From: Sphingobacterium sp. SGR-19 | Lineage (GTDB): Bacteria > Bacteroidota > Bacteroidia > Sphingobacteriales > Sphingobacteriaceae | Reading direction: 5' to 3' | Length of the DNA: 64,000 nucleotides | Assembly: GCF_011043555.1 (NCBI RefSeq) | Contig: NZ_JAAKGS010000002.1 | Location: forward strand, 434,001 to 498,000 | Shown: piece after piece, positions 34,122 to 44,016 of the stretch | Numbering within the stretch: the stretch's first letter is position 1 | Layout: each line of letters opens with the position of its first letter | Position numbers and translations under genes: made by a program | Notes under the pieces: generated by a model | What the model was told of the DNA's origin: nothing | Databases searched by the model: none | The model's input: only the letters and a program-made list of their open reading frames with translations

Positions 34122-37100
34122 ACACGCATCAACGATATTAATTTGTCAATGTCGATCGGTTTGCTAATATAATCGCTTGCACCAATCTGTATTGATTTTT
34201 CCCTATCGCCTTGCATGGCCTTTGCCGTAACGGCAATAATAGGCAGATTAGCGTTTTGTTTATGCTTTCTAATTTTCTTTATCGCTTCATAACCATCCAT
34301 TTCCGGCATCATGATATCCATCAAAACAATATCGATCTTTCCGATATTATTATTGGCGATCTCTACTGCTTCTATGCCATTATTGGCGATTTCGATTTCC
34401 ATATTATACTCTTGAAGTGTAGTGGTTAAGGCGAAAACGTTGCGCATATCATCGTCGGCAATCAATACTTTTTTCCCCTCAAGACTACCAGATTGCTGAT
34501 TATTCTTTTTAAGTTTGTCAATATTCTTTATAGGTGTATAATCGTCTGAGCTTATTTTATTTAGGAACAAAGTAACCTCGTCTATCAATCGGTTATTACT
34601 TTTGCTAGACTTAAGTATCATGGCCTTGGTATGCAGCCTGATGTGCTATATCTGTTCAGTTGAAAGATCATAGGCGGTGTTAATAATAACAGGTATATCA
34701 GCGTAGGACGGGATAGACTTAATCTGGTCTAAAACATCCAACCCGTTCGCATCGGGAAGTTTGATGTCCAGTATGACACAGTCGATACTTTGTTCTTCTT
34801 GGAGTTTACTGAGGGCAGATTTCGCCGAGAACGCTTGGATAACATTAATGTTGTGTTCAGCAAATGCCGATTTTATAACATCACTCTGAAATTCTTGGTC
34901 TTCGACCAACAATACTTTTTTGATTTCCTTATTAATATTAAGCTGAATATTTTCAAAGGCTTTTCGTAATGCACCTTCAGAAACGGGTTTCGATAGGAAA
35001 CCAATAGCGCCTTTTTCGATAAACTCGCGCTGGTTGAAAGTGGCTGCGGACATCATGTGGACAGGAATGTGCTTGGTTTCGGGATCCGCTTTTAGCGTGC
35101 GCAGTACTTCCCAACCGTCCGATATTGGCAGCATCACATCCAATATCATGGCTTGTGGTTTAAATTGCCGTGCCTTTTGTATGCCGTCGACACCGTTGTG
35201 TACTAACATGACCTGGAAGCCATATAGTTCGGCAAATTCACGTAAAATTTCAGCGAAATTAATATCATCCTCCACGATGAGTAACGTGCGGGTTGCGTCC
35301 GGGCCATTTTCATGCTTTGCTGCGGTAGGGATCGGCGTGGTCTCGGGAGCGGATATATCTTTTGCTTCTAAATCGGCGACCGTATTTATTGTCAATTGTT
35401 GCCTAAGCGATGTGGCGTTCTTTTCGTTTGCTTGATAAGGGATGGTTAGCGTAAATGTACTCCCTTTATCGATTTCACTAGTTAAGGAGATATGCCCTCC
35501 CAATAATATAGCGATTTCTCTGCTGATGGATAAGCCTAAACCCGTGCCTCCGTATTTTTGGCTCGTAGAACCGTCCTCCTGGCGAAACGCTTCAAAAATC
35601 AACTGCTGTTTTTCATTGGATATACCTTTCCCGGTGTCCGAAACGGCAAATTTCAAGTAGTCGTTATCGTTTGTAATGGCTAATCTGATCTTTCCTTTAT
35701 TATCCGTGAATTTGAAGGCATTTGAAAGGAAACTTTTTAGTATCTGCTCTAACCTATAATCATCACAGACAAAGGTTAGAGCGACCCCCTCATGGATAGT
35801 GATGTCGAATTGTATGTCTTTTTTTTGTGCATCAGTGGCAAATAAACTTTCGATGTTGTCTGCAAATTCCTGTGTACGGATAATATCTTGGTTGAGTTCG
35901 ACTTTCCCCGCTTCAATTTTTGCAAGATCTAATAACTCGTTGATAAGCTGTAGCAAGTCACTGCCCGCACTGTGGATAACAGAAGCATATTTGACTTGAT
36001 CGGCATTGAGCGTTTCCCCTTTATTATCTTGTAAGAGTTTGGCTAAAATTAAAATGCTATTGAGTGGCGTTCTAAGTTCATGGCTCATGTTTGCCATAAA
36101 TTCCGATTTATACCTGCTGGCAAGCTCTACCTCCTTGATTTTTTCTTCCACAGTTTTCTGCGCCGCGTTCAGTTCTTCATTGCGTGACGTTAGTTGTTTG
36201 GCTTTTTCTTCTAATTCGGTATTGGCTTGTTGCAGTTCTTCTTGTTACACACGTAGCTCTTCTTCCGATGCTTCCAATAAATTCGTTTTATAGATGAGCT
36301 CTTCGTTGGTAATACGCAGTTCTTCCTGCTGTGCTTCCAACTCCTCCTTTTGTTGTTGCGTTTCTTCCAAAAGATTTTCTACCAACATATGCGCCTGCCC
36401 GCTTTTTATAGCGATGGCTAAAACGCGCGCAATACGTTCTATATAACCTTTGATTCTCGGCAGGACATCATCAGTATAGTTACCTTCGATTTCAAGTACG
36501 CCCAATGTTCGACTATCTTCTACAAAAGGAATTAAAAGGATAGTCTGAACTTGATTTGAACTCAATGAACTGGAGGAGCTGAGTATTTCTCCACATTTTC
36601 ATGGATAACCTGTAGTTTCCTCTTTTTTGCAACACGCCCTAACAAGCCTTCACCTTCCAGAAAGGACTCCGGCAGTTTGGATGTGCTATCTACGCCAATG
36701 TGTTGCTTTAGTTCATATTCGTACGAATGTACTTTTCTTATATATATCGCTGCAGCATGTGGTTCGATGGCTTCCAAAATGGTGTTAAAAGCAATCTGCG
36801 CAATCTTATTGTCGTCGTCCACGCCACTGATCCGCTCATTAAGTTTGCTGGATTCGCTTAGCACCCAGTTACTATCTTCGATCTTTTTTTGAGCCGCTTG
36901 GATTTCCTTATTCAACAAATGGGTCTCTTTAGAACGCTGCCTAAGCTCTCGTATAGTTTTTACTATCCTATTCAGGATATACAAGAGGACAAGCATCAGA
37001 AAAGCTATCAATATATAGGTTCTAGTTTTCAGAACATCTGCCGATTGGTTGAGCCCATTGACAACGCTGTCAAATTCATGCACGGAGTTTATCTGACCTT

Positions 37101-37242
37101 GTATTTTTGAGCCGACGCCTTTAAATTTTTCAATCTGTTTATCGATTCCGTTGAAGAAGTATAGGGCAGCACCTATAATTAAGATATAGGTTAGTGTTAT
37201 GCCGATGAACAATTGCCATTTCAGGCCTACATTTTTTTTCAT
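34109..37242 (-). pseudogene. broken hybrid histidine kinase with three receivers (one frameshift, two in-frame stops)
   Basis: A single gene of about 1,044 codons can be reassembled on the minus strand. In order it has two transmembrane helices flanking a short periplasmic loop, a coiled coil, a GAF domain, a second coiled coil, HisKA with SHELRTPLNS, HATPase_c (GGTGLGLS), and three receivers (ILDVMLPISDGWEV, ILDIKLPDANG, LMDIMMPEMDG). Near 36575 one base is missing inside the GAF domain, so the first part ends at 36562 with SAPPVH. At 36245 a TAA replaces a Gln codon (EEELRV stop QEELQQ). At 34646 a TAG interrupts between the second and third receivers (STEQI stop HIRLHTKAM). The fragments 36245-36565, 34646-36151 and 34109-34621 are its remains. 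All domains remain readable, so the lesions look recent. Confidence 0.82.
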
Positions 37243-37516
37243 TTGACTATCCGCATCGTATCTTAAAGGGCAATTTAAACAATCATCGAACCTCTATTCA
37301 CGTCCTAAATGCTTTTCTCTTAGATAGATGCCCGTTGGTACAAAAATAGCAATTGACTGATAGAAAGATGGCTATATCTAAAAATAATTTATGAGGTGAC
37401 ACGTTAACAAGTGTCCAACCCTTGTACAGTCTGTGTCCACTATTATCAATTAAGTTGTTTAAAATGCGAAATAAAATAATATCTTTAAGGAGTTACTTAA
37501 ATTAATATTATAACGT

Positions 37517-38500
37517 ATGGGACCTGAAATTAGCTTAATTTTAATTATTGTCGGAGGAGTTGTTGCCTTTTTTGTACTGATATACCTGTTGCCGGTGAAC
37601 CTTTGGTTTACGGCGCAACTTTCCAATGTAAGAATCAGTCTTTTAAATTTAGTGTTGATGCGTCTGCGGAAAGTGCCACCGTCGTTGGTGACCAATGCGA
37701 TGATTACGTCGACCAAAGCTGGATTACGTATCTCTACGAATGAAATCGAAACCCATTATCTTGCCGGCGGCAATGTGAATAAAGTGATCAAAGCGCTTAT
37801 TTCTGCGGACAAAGCGAATATTCCGCTTGATTTCAAGTTAGCCACTGCTATCGATCTAGCCGGTCGGGACGTTTTTGATGCTGTACAGCTGTCCGTGAAT
37901 CCGCAGGTCATCAATACACCACCTGTTGCGGCGGTTGCAAAGGACGGTATACAACTCATTGCGAAAGCGCGGGTAACCGTACGGGCCAATATCAATCAGC
38001 TGGTTGGTGGAGCAGGAGAGGAAACCATATTAGCCCGGGTAGGAGAGGGGATTGTGACGACCATTGGATCTGCTATAGACCATAAACAAGTATTGGAAAA
38101 TCCCGATAATATCTCTAAAACCGTGCTTTCTAAAGGTTTGGATTCAGGAACAGCATTTGAGATCTTATCCATTGATATCGCCGATATCGATATCGGCGAA
38201 AACGTTGGTGCGAAGTTGCAAACAGATCAAGCAGAAGCGGATCTGAAAGTGGCAAATGCCCGAGCAGAAGAACGTCGGGCAATGGCAGTAGCTACCGAAC
38301 AGGAAATGCGTGCGAAGGCGCAGGAAGCAAAAGCGAAAGTTATCGAAGCAGAGTCGCAGGTTCCATTAGCAATGGCTGAGGCGTTCCGAAGTGGAAATTT
38401 GGGTATTATGGATTACTATAAAATGCAAAATATGCAGGCGGATACAGAAATGCGCTCTTCCATTTCTAAACCAACGTCGGGAGGCAAGGGGAAGCCATAA
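37517..38500 (+). CDS. floA: flotillin-like protein FloA (UPF0365)
   Basis: The 327-residue protein has an N-terminal membrane segment ([20 protein letters not shown], about 5-24), a SPFH/band-7-like region with [18 protein letters not shown], and a long Ala/Glu/Gln-rich coiled coil ([17 protein letters not shown] type, about 225-300). The ending and its length are typical of FloA. It scaffolds membrane microdomains and is anchored in the inner membrane. A repeat-free 274-nt gap precedes it in which I see no clear promoter. Confidence 0.93.
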   Translation: MGPEISLILIIVGGVVAFFVLIYLLPVNLWFTAQLSNVRISLLNLVLMRLRKVPPSLVTNAMITSTKAGLRISTNEIETHYLAGGNVNKVIKALISADKANIPLDFKLATAIDLAGRDVFDAVQLSVNPQVINTPPVAAVAKDGIQLIAKARVTVRANINQLVGGAGEETILARVGEGIVTTIGSAIDHKQVLENPDNISKTVLSKGLDSGTAFEILSIDIADIDIGENVGAKLQTDQAEADLKVANARAEERRAMAVATEQEMRAKAQEAKAKVIEAESQVPLAMAEAFRSGNLGIMDYYKMQNMQADTEMRSSISKPTSGGKGKP

Positions 38501-38524
38501 CGAAAGCGAATTGTTCTAAAAACA

Positions 38525-38551
38525 AAACCCTGGCGATGGGCGCCAGGGTTT
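38525..38551 (+). terminator. stem-loop after floA
   Basis: AAACCCTGGCG / CGCCAGGGTTT, 11-bp stem, 5-nt loop, 25 nt after the floA stop. There is no T-run behind the stem, so it may be a stabilising stem or a leader hairpin instead. Confidence 0.5.
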
Positions 38552-38595
38552 GCTACTAACCAATTATAAACCTAAATTATGAAAAGACAATTTTA

Positions 38596-38631
38596 TACTG
38601 TAATCGCTGATGTTTCGCATTGATTACAGTA
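38596..38631. repeat. perfect inverted repeat over an orphan 13-codon ORF
   Basis: TACTGTAATC (38596-38605) and GATTACAGTA (38622-38631) are perfect complements around a 16-nt loop. The region reads ATGAAAAGACAATTTTATAC from 38579, a 13-codon ORF. It could be a small leader peptide, or the remnant start of a lost gene. Confidence 0.4.
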
Positions 38632-38761
38632 CAAAAGTACGTCGAAAAATCATATTTGTCAAGGTTTAGGTAGGTATAGTTGCTTATGTAACTAACATCT
38701 GACAAATCTCTGATGTTATGACTCTTTTTGATAAAAAATTGACTTAATTAATCAATGTTCT

Positions 38762-39280
38762 ATGATATTACAACGGTTTGCACACATTAAAGTTCTCGTT
38801 TTGGATGTAGATGGGGTGCTCACGGACGGCTCGGTACTTGTAACAGAGGAAGGTGAGCAATTGAGGCGGTTCTCTGTTAAAGATGGGTACGCCATACAGT
38901 TGGCCATTAAACGCGGGCTTCGTATCCTGGCTATCACCGGGGGAAAGTCGACGGGCATATTCCATCGACTCCGCGGGCTGGGAGTAGAAGATGTTTATCT
39001 TGACGTCGCGGACAAGCTGACGCTCCTACAGGAAGTTATTCGCCGTTACGATGTGGCCTTGGAAGATGTAGCTTTCATGGGAGATGATATGCCAGATCTA
39101 AAGTGTTTAAAAGAAGTCGGACTACCGATGTGCCCACAAGATGCAGTAGAGGAGATAAAAGCCGTATCTCGGTACGTCTCCCCGAAGAGGGGGGGGGAAG
39201 GTTGTGTACGGGATGTCATCGAAAAGATTTTGAAGCTACAAAAAAAATGGTACGAGGACGCCACGGTAAAAAGTGTTTAA
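38762..39280 (+). CDS. kdsC: HAD phosphatase of the KdsC family
   Basis: The 172-residue protein has the intact HAD motifs of KdsC: LDVDGVLTDG (16-25) with both Asp, ITGGKS (about 60-65) as motif II, and FMGDDMPDL (about 101-109) with the acidic pair. The short capless form is typical of KDO-8-phosphate phosphatase, which releases phosphate to give KDO for lipid A core. The close maf gene starts 4 nt later. Other short HAD phosphatases share the motifs, so the substrate is inferred. Confidence 0.82.
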   Translation: MILQRFAHIKVLVLDVDGVLTDGSVLVTEEGEQLRRFSVKDGYAIQLAIKRGLRILAITGGKSTGIFHRLRGLGVEDVYLDVADKLTLLQEVIRRYDVALEDVAFMGDDMPDLKCLKEVGLPMCPQDAVEEIKAVSRYVSPKRGGEGCVRDVIEKILKLQKKWYEDATVKSV

Positions 39281-39284
39281 TATA

Positions 39285-39866
39285 ATGTCGTTAAATAAAT
39301 TCAAAAATATCCCCATTATTTTGGGTTCGCAATCGCCCAGACGCAAAGAACTCCTAGGGAAAATGGGATTTGATTTCCAAGTCATCGTCAAAGAGACGGA
39401 TGAAGGTTATGGCGAACTGCAGTCACCCCAAGAGATCGTTAAGCACATTGCCACCAATAAGATTCTAGGCTTTGATGACGTCTTGTTCCGCGACACGTTG
39501 GTTATTACCGCAGATACGATTGTTGTACACAAAGATGAGATCTTGGGAAAACCCCGCGATCACAAAGAGGCATTGGAGACGTTGACCACATTACAAGGCA
39601 ATCGTCACCTCGTATTGACCGGTGTGGCCTTGCAGTATCAAGGGAGGCGGCATTGTTTTGTTGAAGAAACCACGGTGGAATTTTATCCCCTGTCAACGGA
39701 AGAAATTCTTTTTTATGTGGAAAGATATCACCCTTTTGATAAAGCAGGTTCGTATGGTATCCAAGAATGGATAGGATTGGTGGGGATAAAATCGATCACA
39801 GGCGCCTATGAAAACGTGGTGGGACTGCCGACGGCGCGGCTGTATCAGGAAATGAAAAAATTATAG
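39285..39866 (+). CDS. maf: Maf-like nucleotide pyrophosphatase
   Basis: From the ATG at 39285 the protein is 193 residues. IILGSQSPRRKELL (about 11-24) is the Maf signature, followed by ADTIVVHKDEILGKP (about 78-92) and HPFDKAGSYGIQEW. The enzyme hydrolyses dTTP, UTP or modified pyrimidine NTPs and keeps them out of nucleic acids. A GTG at 39273 in the same frame would overlap kdsC by 8 nt and is less likely. It converges on the copper TonB receptor across a terminator. Confidence 0.88.
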   Translation: MSLNKFKNIPIILGSQSPRRKELLGKMGFDFQVIVKETDEGYGELQSPQEIVKHIATNKILGFDDVLFRDTLVITADTIVVHKDEILGKPRDHKEALETLTTLQGNRHLVLTGVALQYQGRRHCFVEETTVEFYPLSTEEILFYVERYHPFDKAGSYGIQEWIGLVGIKSITGAYENVVGLPTARLYQEMKKL

Positions 39867-39888
39867 GGGCAAAGAAAACTGCCCCTAT
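39863..39888. terminator. bidirectional terminator between maf and TonB receptor
   Basis: ATAGGGGCA / TGCCCCTAT, 9-bp stem around an 8-nt loop between two convergent genes. Confidence 0.6.
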
Positions 39889-39893
39889 GTATA

Positions 39894-42464
39894 TTACTTA
39901 ATATGATATCGTATCCCCGTATAGAACATCCGGCCTGTTAAAGGTCCCCACAACAGGTTGGTGTCAAAATGATTTCCAAAAGGTTCTTCGAACGCTAGAA
40001 TTGGATCTTTCTGGTAGAAGTTCGTCAGGTTTTCCCCTCCAAAGTATACGGTGAAGTTCTTATCTGCACCGAAGCTTTTGCTAATTTGGGCGTTCATGGT
40101 AACGTAGGAGTCGGAATAGGCAGCCAATTGATAGTCGACCGGATTATCTACGGTAGATGGCAAGCGTTTTTTGCCAACCACATTCAACGTATAATCGAAA
40201 CTCCACCCACTATGTAGGTTATAAGCCATATTAATGAATCCACGGTGCTTAGCTGTCAATGGTTTTTGGAGACGCCCTCGATCGATGTAGTCCGTTTGAA
40301 CATCCAACAACCGGTAAGCCATTCTGGTTTCAAAATGCTGCATCGGCATAAACCGAAATTCTGCTTGTAAACTGTTGGAGTATGATTTTCCGTCTAGATT
40401 ATAGAAAGACACAGTCCGGGGATCTTCCCAATCTACAACCACCTGATTGGTGAAACTGTTATGGTAAAGTTCGAATGATATCCCCGATTCCCTACCGAAT
40501 AATCGGAAATCTTGATCAAAAGTAAGTCCTGTATTCCAAGATACCTCTGGCTTCAGTCCGTAAGCTGTACCGTCATTGGTGACGAGATCTTCATAGTCTA
40601 TTGCGCGGCTAGATGCAAACATGCCTAAGTTTTCCGCGAAAATATTGGCGGTACGCTGTCCTCTTCCAGAGCTTAATCGGAATGTAGTCACGTCGGTGGG
40701 CGCATAGCGAATCACCGCCCGCGGTGTGGTAAACCAGCCGTAAATGCTATTGTAGTCTTGCCGTAGACCCAATACGGCATCTAATTTCTCGCTAGGAGCG
40801 TAGGTGTATTCAAGAAATGCCCCTGAGACGGTTTCCGTTCGGCGAAAGTCGTATGCGAGGATGTTTTCGTTGTATTTGTCATATGACACGGATAATCCGG
40901 CTCTGTATTTATGGTTTACATTGCCTATCACATCTTGATAAAGTAGGTTGGCATATCCGCTATTTTGTTCGTTATCATAAGTCGTTAAACCAAAAAAACT
41001 GTTTTGACGGAAATGTGATCCGGAGAGTTGTAAGCCTATGCTGCGGAGTTTGTTGCTTGGGAAAACATAGCCAATTTTAGCGAAACCTTCCACGCGGTCA
41101 ATATCGAACCCCAATCCGTAACGATTGGTGGTCAACTTGTCGGTTTTTTTATCAAAATCGATTTGTCCCCCGGTACGGTCGTCACTTAAATACTTGATGC
41201 CAAACTGTGCAATTAAGCCCTTGCCATCTTCATAATGCCACCTGTTGATACCCGAAAAAGTATTGCCAACAGGCATATCTCTAAAACCGTTGTTGCTGAA
41301 ATTCATGGTCTTATTATACATGAAATTGTCATGTAACAAGAGGCCTATAGACCATTTGTCATTTATTTTTTGCGCTAGGTTTAAATTGACGTCGGTACGG
41401 CCCATGTTATTAGCATAGGCATTAAAATAGAGACGATCTGTGTTATGCGGTTTTTTTAATTCAACATTGATTTGTCCCGACATACTTTCAAAGCCATTTG
41501 CCACCGATCCCATACCTTTACTGATATGTATGGCTTCTATCCAAGGCCCAGCCATGCTATTTAAACCCAAGGGGGATGCGAATCCTCGGGGACCAGGAAG
41601 ATTCTCGACCGTTAATTGGGTGTAAATACCGCTTAAGCCCAATAGTTGTACTTGTTTTGCACCTGTCACCGCATCGCTTGCCACGACATCCACCGAAGCG
41701 TTGGTTTCAAAACTTTCACTAAGATCACAACAAGCGGCCTTAAATAGTTCTCTTGCCGTAATCGTCTCTACACGGTTTGCGTTTAATTTATCGACATAAG
41801 CCGTGCGCTGCCTTCGGGAAACCACCACTTCGCCTAAAACGTTGTTTTTCGCATGGATGACTAATATCTCATGTAAATTCTTTACTTCTATAGTGTCGGG
41901 TTGCATACCGGCATAGCCCACCACGAGATTTCTGTAACCTTTTTCGTGTTTAATGTCAAACACACCTTCTTCATTACTCTGCTTTTGTGTTGTTTTATTT
42001 TCGAGCCAATGTACGTTCACACCTGGAATTGGCGTTAAGTCGCCCCGGTTGTTTTCTTGCACGACCACTCCACGTATAATGTGGTCGTGATCATGGTGGT
42101 CGTCTTGTTCGTGATCATCGTTTTCCTCACCGAGACGTTCATATAAACAACATTGGTGAAGTTTTTCATAAACCTCTTGCTTTGCTCTTGCCTCGTCGGT
42201 ATCATGCCCAGCGTCGGCAATCGATTGTTTAATGTTTTTGGAGGAAGTAACATTTGAATTGAAGGCCACGGTCGCCATGCCATCTTGGGCGTTCCATGTG
42301 GCTTGGGAAACACCGTCTATTTTCGCTGCTTTCTCGATCCGTTGTTTACACATTGCACAATTTCCCGCTACTTCAAAGGTGATTGTGCTATCCTGTTGGG
42401 CTAAGCCGATTGTATATATACTGATAAAAAGTAAGGTAATAAATCCTTTATATATGCTGTTCAT
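39894..42464 (-). CDS. TonB-dependent receptor with N-terminal heavy-metal (HMA) domain
   Basis: The 856-residue protein has a signal peptide (about 1-23). An HMA domain (about 25-100) has the metal motif GNCAMC (Cys36, Cys39), followed by a CC pair (105-106) and a His/Asp-rich linker (about 116-128). A carboxypeptidase-like regulatory domain (about 130-215) follows, then the plug with GIYTQLTVENLPGPRGF (about 285-301), and a 22-strand-type beta barrel ending in IRYHIK. Cu or another soft metal is the likely cargo, because of the soft Cys ligands and the adjacent HYC_CC_PP-like protein. No matching periplasmic chaperone is next to it. Confidence 0.88.
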   Translation of the reverse strand: MNSIYKGFITLLFISIYTIGLAQQDSTITFEVAGNCAMCKQRIEKAAKIDGVSQATWNAQDGMATVAFNSNVTSSKNIKQSIADAGHDTDEARAKQEVYEKLHQCCLYERLGEENDDHEQDDHHDHDHIIRGVVVQENNRGDLTPIPGVNVHWLENKTTQKQSNEEGVFDIKHEKGYRNLVVGYAGMQPDTIEVKNLHEILVIHAKNNVLGEVVVSRRQRTAYVDKLNANRVETITARELFKAACCDLSESFETNASVDVVASDAVTGAKQVQLLGLSGIYTQLTVENLPGPRGFASPLGLNSMAGPWIEAIHISKGMGSVANGFESMSGQINVELKKPHNTDRLYFNAYANNMGRTDVNLNLAQKINDKWSIGLLLHDNFMYNKTMNFSNNGFRDMPVGNTFSGINRWHYEDGKGLIAQFGIKYLSDDRTGGQIDFDKKTDKLTTNRYGLGFDIDRVEGFAKIGYVFPSNKLRSIGLQLSGSHFRQNSFFGLTTYDNEQNSGYANLLYQDVIGNVNHKYRAGLSVSYDKYNENILAYDFRRTETVSGAFLEYTYAPSEKLDAVLGLRQDYNSIYGWFTTPRAVIRYAPTDVTTFRLSSGRGQRTANIFAENLGMFASSRAIDYEDLVTNDGTAYGLKPEVSWNTGLTFDQDFRLFGRESGISFELYHNSFTNQVVVDWEDPRTVSFYNLDGKSYSNSLQAEFRFMPMQHFETRMAYRLLDVQTDYIDRGRLQKPLTAKHRGFINMAYNLHSGWSFDYTLNVVGKKRLPSTVDNPVDYQLAAYSDSYVTMNAQISKSFGADKNFTVYFGGENLTNFYQKDPILAFEEPFGNHFDTNLLWGPLTGRMFYTGIRYHIK

Positions 42465-42565
42465 TATATTTTGTCATTTGATTACTGTTAAATAAATGAT
42501 ACTCATATTCCTTTTCCTTGAGCGGAAGGGGAATAAATAGTCGTTTTAATCCTTAACAGCGAAAA

Positions 42566-43003
42566 TCAAATTCGGAAGTTACAATGAAGGAGGTAGGTCG
42601 GCTTGGATCGTGTTGTCAGAAGGAGCTGATCAGATCCGGTGTTTATTTTTTGCGTGTCATAATGTGGCTGAAAAACAACTAGCCAAATGATTGAGAGCGT
42701 AGCTGGCGACAGTGTCATAAAATTAAAGGAAGAAGGTGTACTTTCAACCTCTTCTTGTCCTTTCTTTAAGTCTATTTTAATGTCTCTACAACAATCGTCC
42801 TTATCCACGTCACAAACATGGGATGAAGGTGACTCTTTTTCATGTCCATGATCTAGACATATAGAACAATTTTGATGATGTTCACCAGCCTTGTCCTGTA
42901 GCATAACCATCGAGCCTCCATGACACTGATGCATATAGATAGTAGCTCCTGTACACGTTAATGTGTAAAAGAATAAAACTATGCTCGACAAGAATGCTCT
43001 CAT
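42566..43003 (-). CDS. HYC_CC_PP-like small Cys/His-rich envelope protein
   Basis: From the ATG at 43003 the protein is 145 residues with a signal peptide or membrane helix at the start (AFLSSIVLFFYTLTCTG). The mature region has MHQCHGG (about 24-30), HHQNCSICLDHGH, and DDCCRDIKIDLKK, giving many Cys and His. This resembles the Bacteroidota family named after HYC, CC and PP motifs, often found beside copper TonB receptors. Here the first motif is HQC and the PP element is unclear. It lies 102 nt upstream of the receptor on the same strand and probably binds metal. Confidence 0.7.
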   Translation of the reverse strand: MRAFLSSIVLFFYTLTCTGATIYMHQCHGGSMVMLQDKAGEHHQNCSICLDHGHEKESPSSHVCDVDKDDCCRDIKIDLKKGQEEVESTPSSFNFMTLSPATLSIIWLVVFQPHYDTQKINTGSDQLLLTTRSKPTYLLHCNFRI

Positions 43004-43123
43004 TAAAAACAAAGGTAAGCAAAAGATTTTTAAAATCTTTTGCTAAAAAACGCAAAAAATAAATGTAGGTATTGTTTTTAAGTAAAGAAGATATTAAATT
43101 TAAAACATCATAAACTAATCGAT

Positions 43124-43234
43124 ATGGAACAATTAATGTCTGAGCCTAGGGTTCTTTTCTCTTTAGCGGCATCGCTCTTGTTAATCGCTATCGGTATATT
43201 CAAAGTATACTCGAGGTACGTAAAAGAGCCTTAG
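43124..43234 (+). CDS. possible 36-residue single-pass membrane protein
   Basis: An ATG ORF of 36 codons encodes a short polar start, one helix of about 18 hydrophobic residues (VLFSLAASLLLIAIGIFKVY) and a basic end RYVKEP. The upstream stretch is A/T-rich and lacks a clear ribosome site, as is common here. It ends 6 nt from the trpA stop on the opposite strand. Composition fits a real membrane microprotein, but no family is known to me. Confidence 0.35.
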   Translation: MEQLMSEPRVLFSLAASLLLIAIGIFKVYSRYVKEP

Positions 43235-43240
43235 GATGTT

Positions 43241-44011
43241 TTACGATTTGATACCTTTAATGAAAGGCTCTATTTTATCCATATAGTCATTGTCCGACAA
43301 TAATTTAACAAATGCACTGCCGATAATAGCTCCTTTTGCATAATTGGTGGCTTTCCGGAATGTATCCCTGTCTGAGATTCCGAAACCAATGACCAATGGA
43401 TTCCCTAAATCCATATCTTTCAAACGTCGAAAATATTGTTCTGCTTGTTCGCCCACTTCCAGGTTTTTGCCTGTAGTCGCATTGGACGATAAAAGGTAAA
43501 TAAAGCTATTGGAAAGATTGTCTATTTTTCGTATCCGTTCGTAGGATGTCTGTGGTGTCACCAAAAAGATATTACTGATGCCATATTGCTTAAATATATC
43601 TTGATACAGGTCCTCGTATTCATATATGGGTAAATCAGGAATAATAGCGCCATTCACACCTACTTCCTGACAAGATTTACAAAAGTTTTCTACGCCGTAC
43701 TGTAAAACGGTATTAAAATATCCCATTAAAAAAATGGGGATGGATACGCGTGATCTTAACTCACCCAATTGTTGAAAAAGCAGTTGAAGCGTCATGCCGT
43801 TTTTTAGGGCGACTTCCGAGCTATGTTGGATAACAGGTCCATCTGCCACAGGGTCGGAATAAGGAAAGCCAATTTCCAAGAAATCTGCACCCGCCTGTTC
43901 TAATTTTTCGGCAATAGCAATTGTGCTGTCTAAGTTCGGATATCCTGCTGTATAATAAATGGATAGTAATCCTTTTGATGCGTTGTTTTTAAATATATCT
44001 TGTGCTTGCAT
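43241..44011 (-). CDS. trpA: tryptophan synthase alpha chain
   Basis: The 256-residue subunit cleaves indole-3-glycerol phosphate. It has FLEIGFPYSDPVADGPVIQ (about 45-63) with the catalytic Glu and the conserved Asp of PYSDP, and GIIPDLPIYE-like AIIPDLPI. The phosphate-binding GFGISDR lies at about 207-213. It follows trpB by 5 nt and completes the operon. Confidence 0.95.
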   Translation of the reverse strand: MQAQDIFKNNASKGLLSIYYTAGYPNLDSTIAIAEKLEQAGADFLEIGFPYSDPVADGPVIQHSSEVALKNGMTLQLLFQQLGELRSRVSIPIFLMGYFNTVLQYGVENFCKSCQEVGVNGAIIPDLPIYEYEDLYQDIFKQYGISNIFLVTPQTSYERIRKIDNLSNSFIYLLSSNATTGKNLEVGEQAEQYFRRLKDMDLGNPLVIGFGISDRDTFRKATNYAKGAIIGSAFVKLLSDNDYMDKIEPFIKGIKS

Positions 44012-44016
44012 AGTGT

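Noticed and set aside
34646-36151. The kinase fragment as a complete separate gene
   Set aside because: It begins in the middle of a coiled coil that continues upstream in the same frame past a TAA, and ends at a TAG before the third receiver; the pieces join into one known domain order.
39273-39284. GTG start for maf at 39273
   Set aside because: It would overlap kdsC and add four residues ahead of the ATG, with no ribosome site in favour of it.
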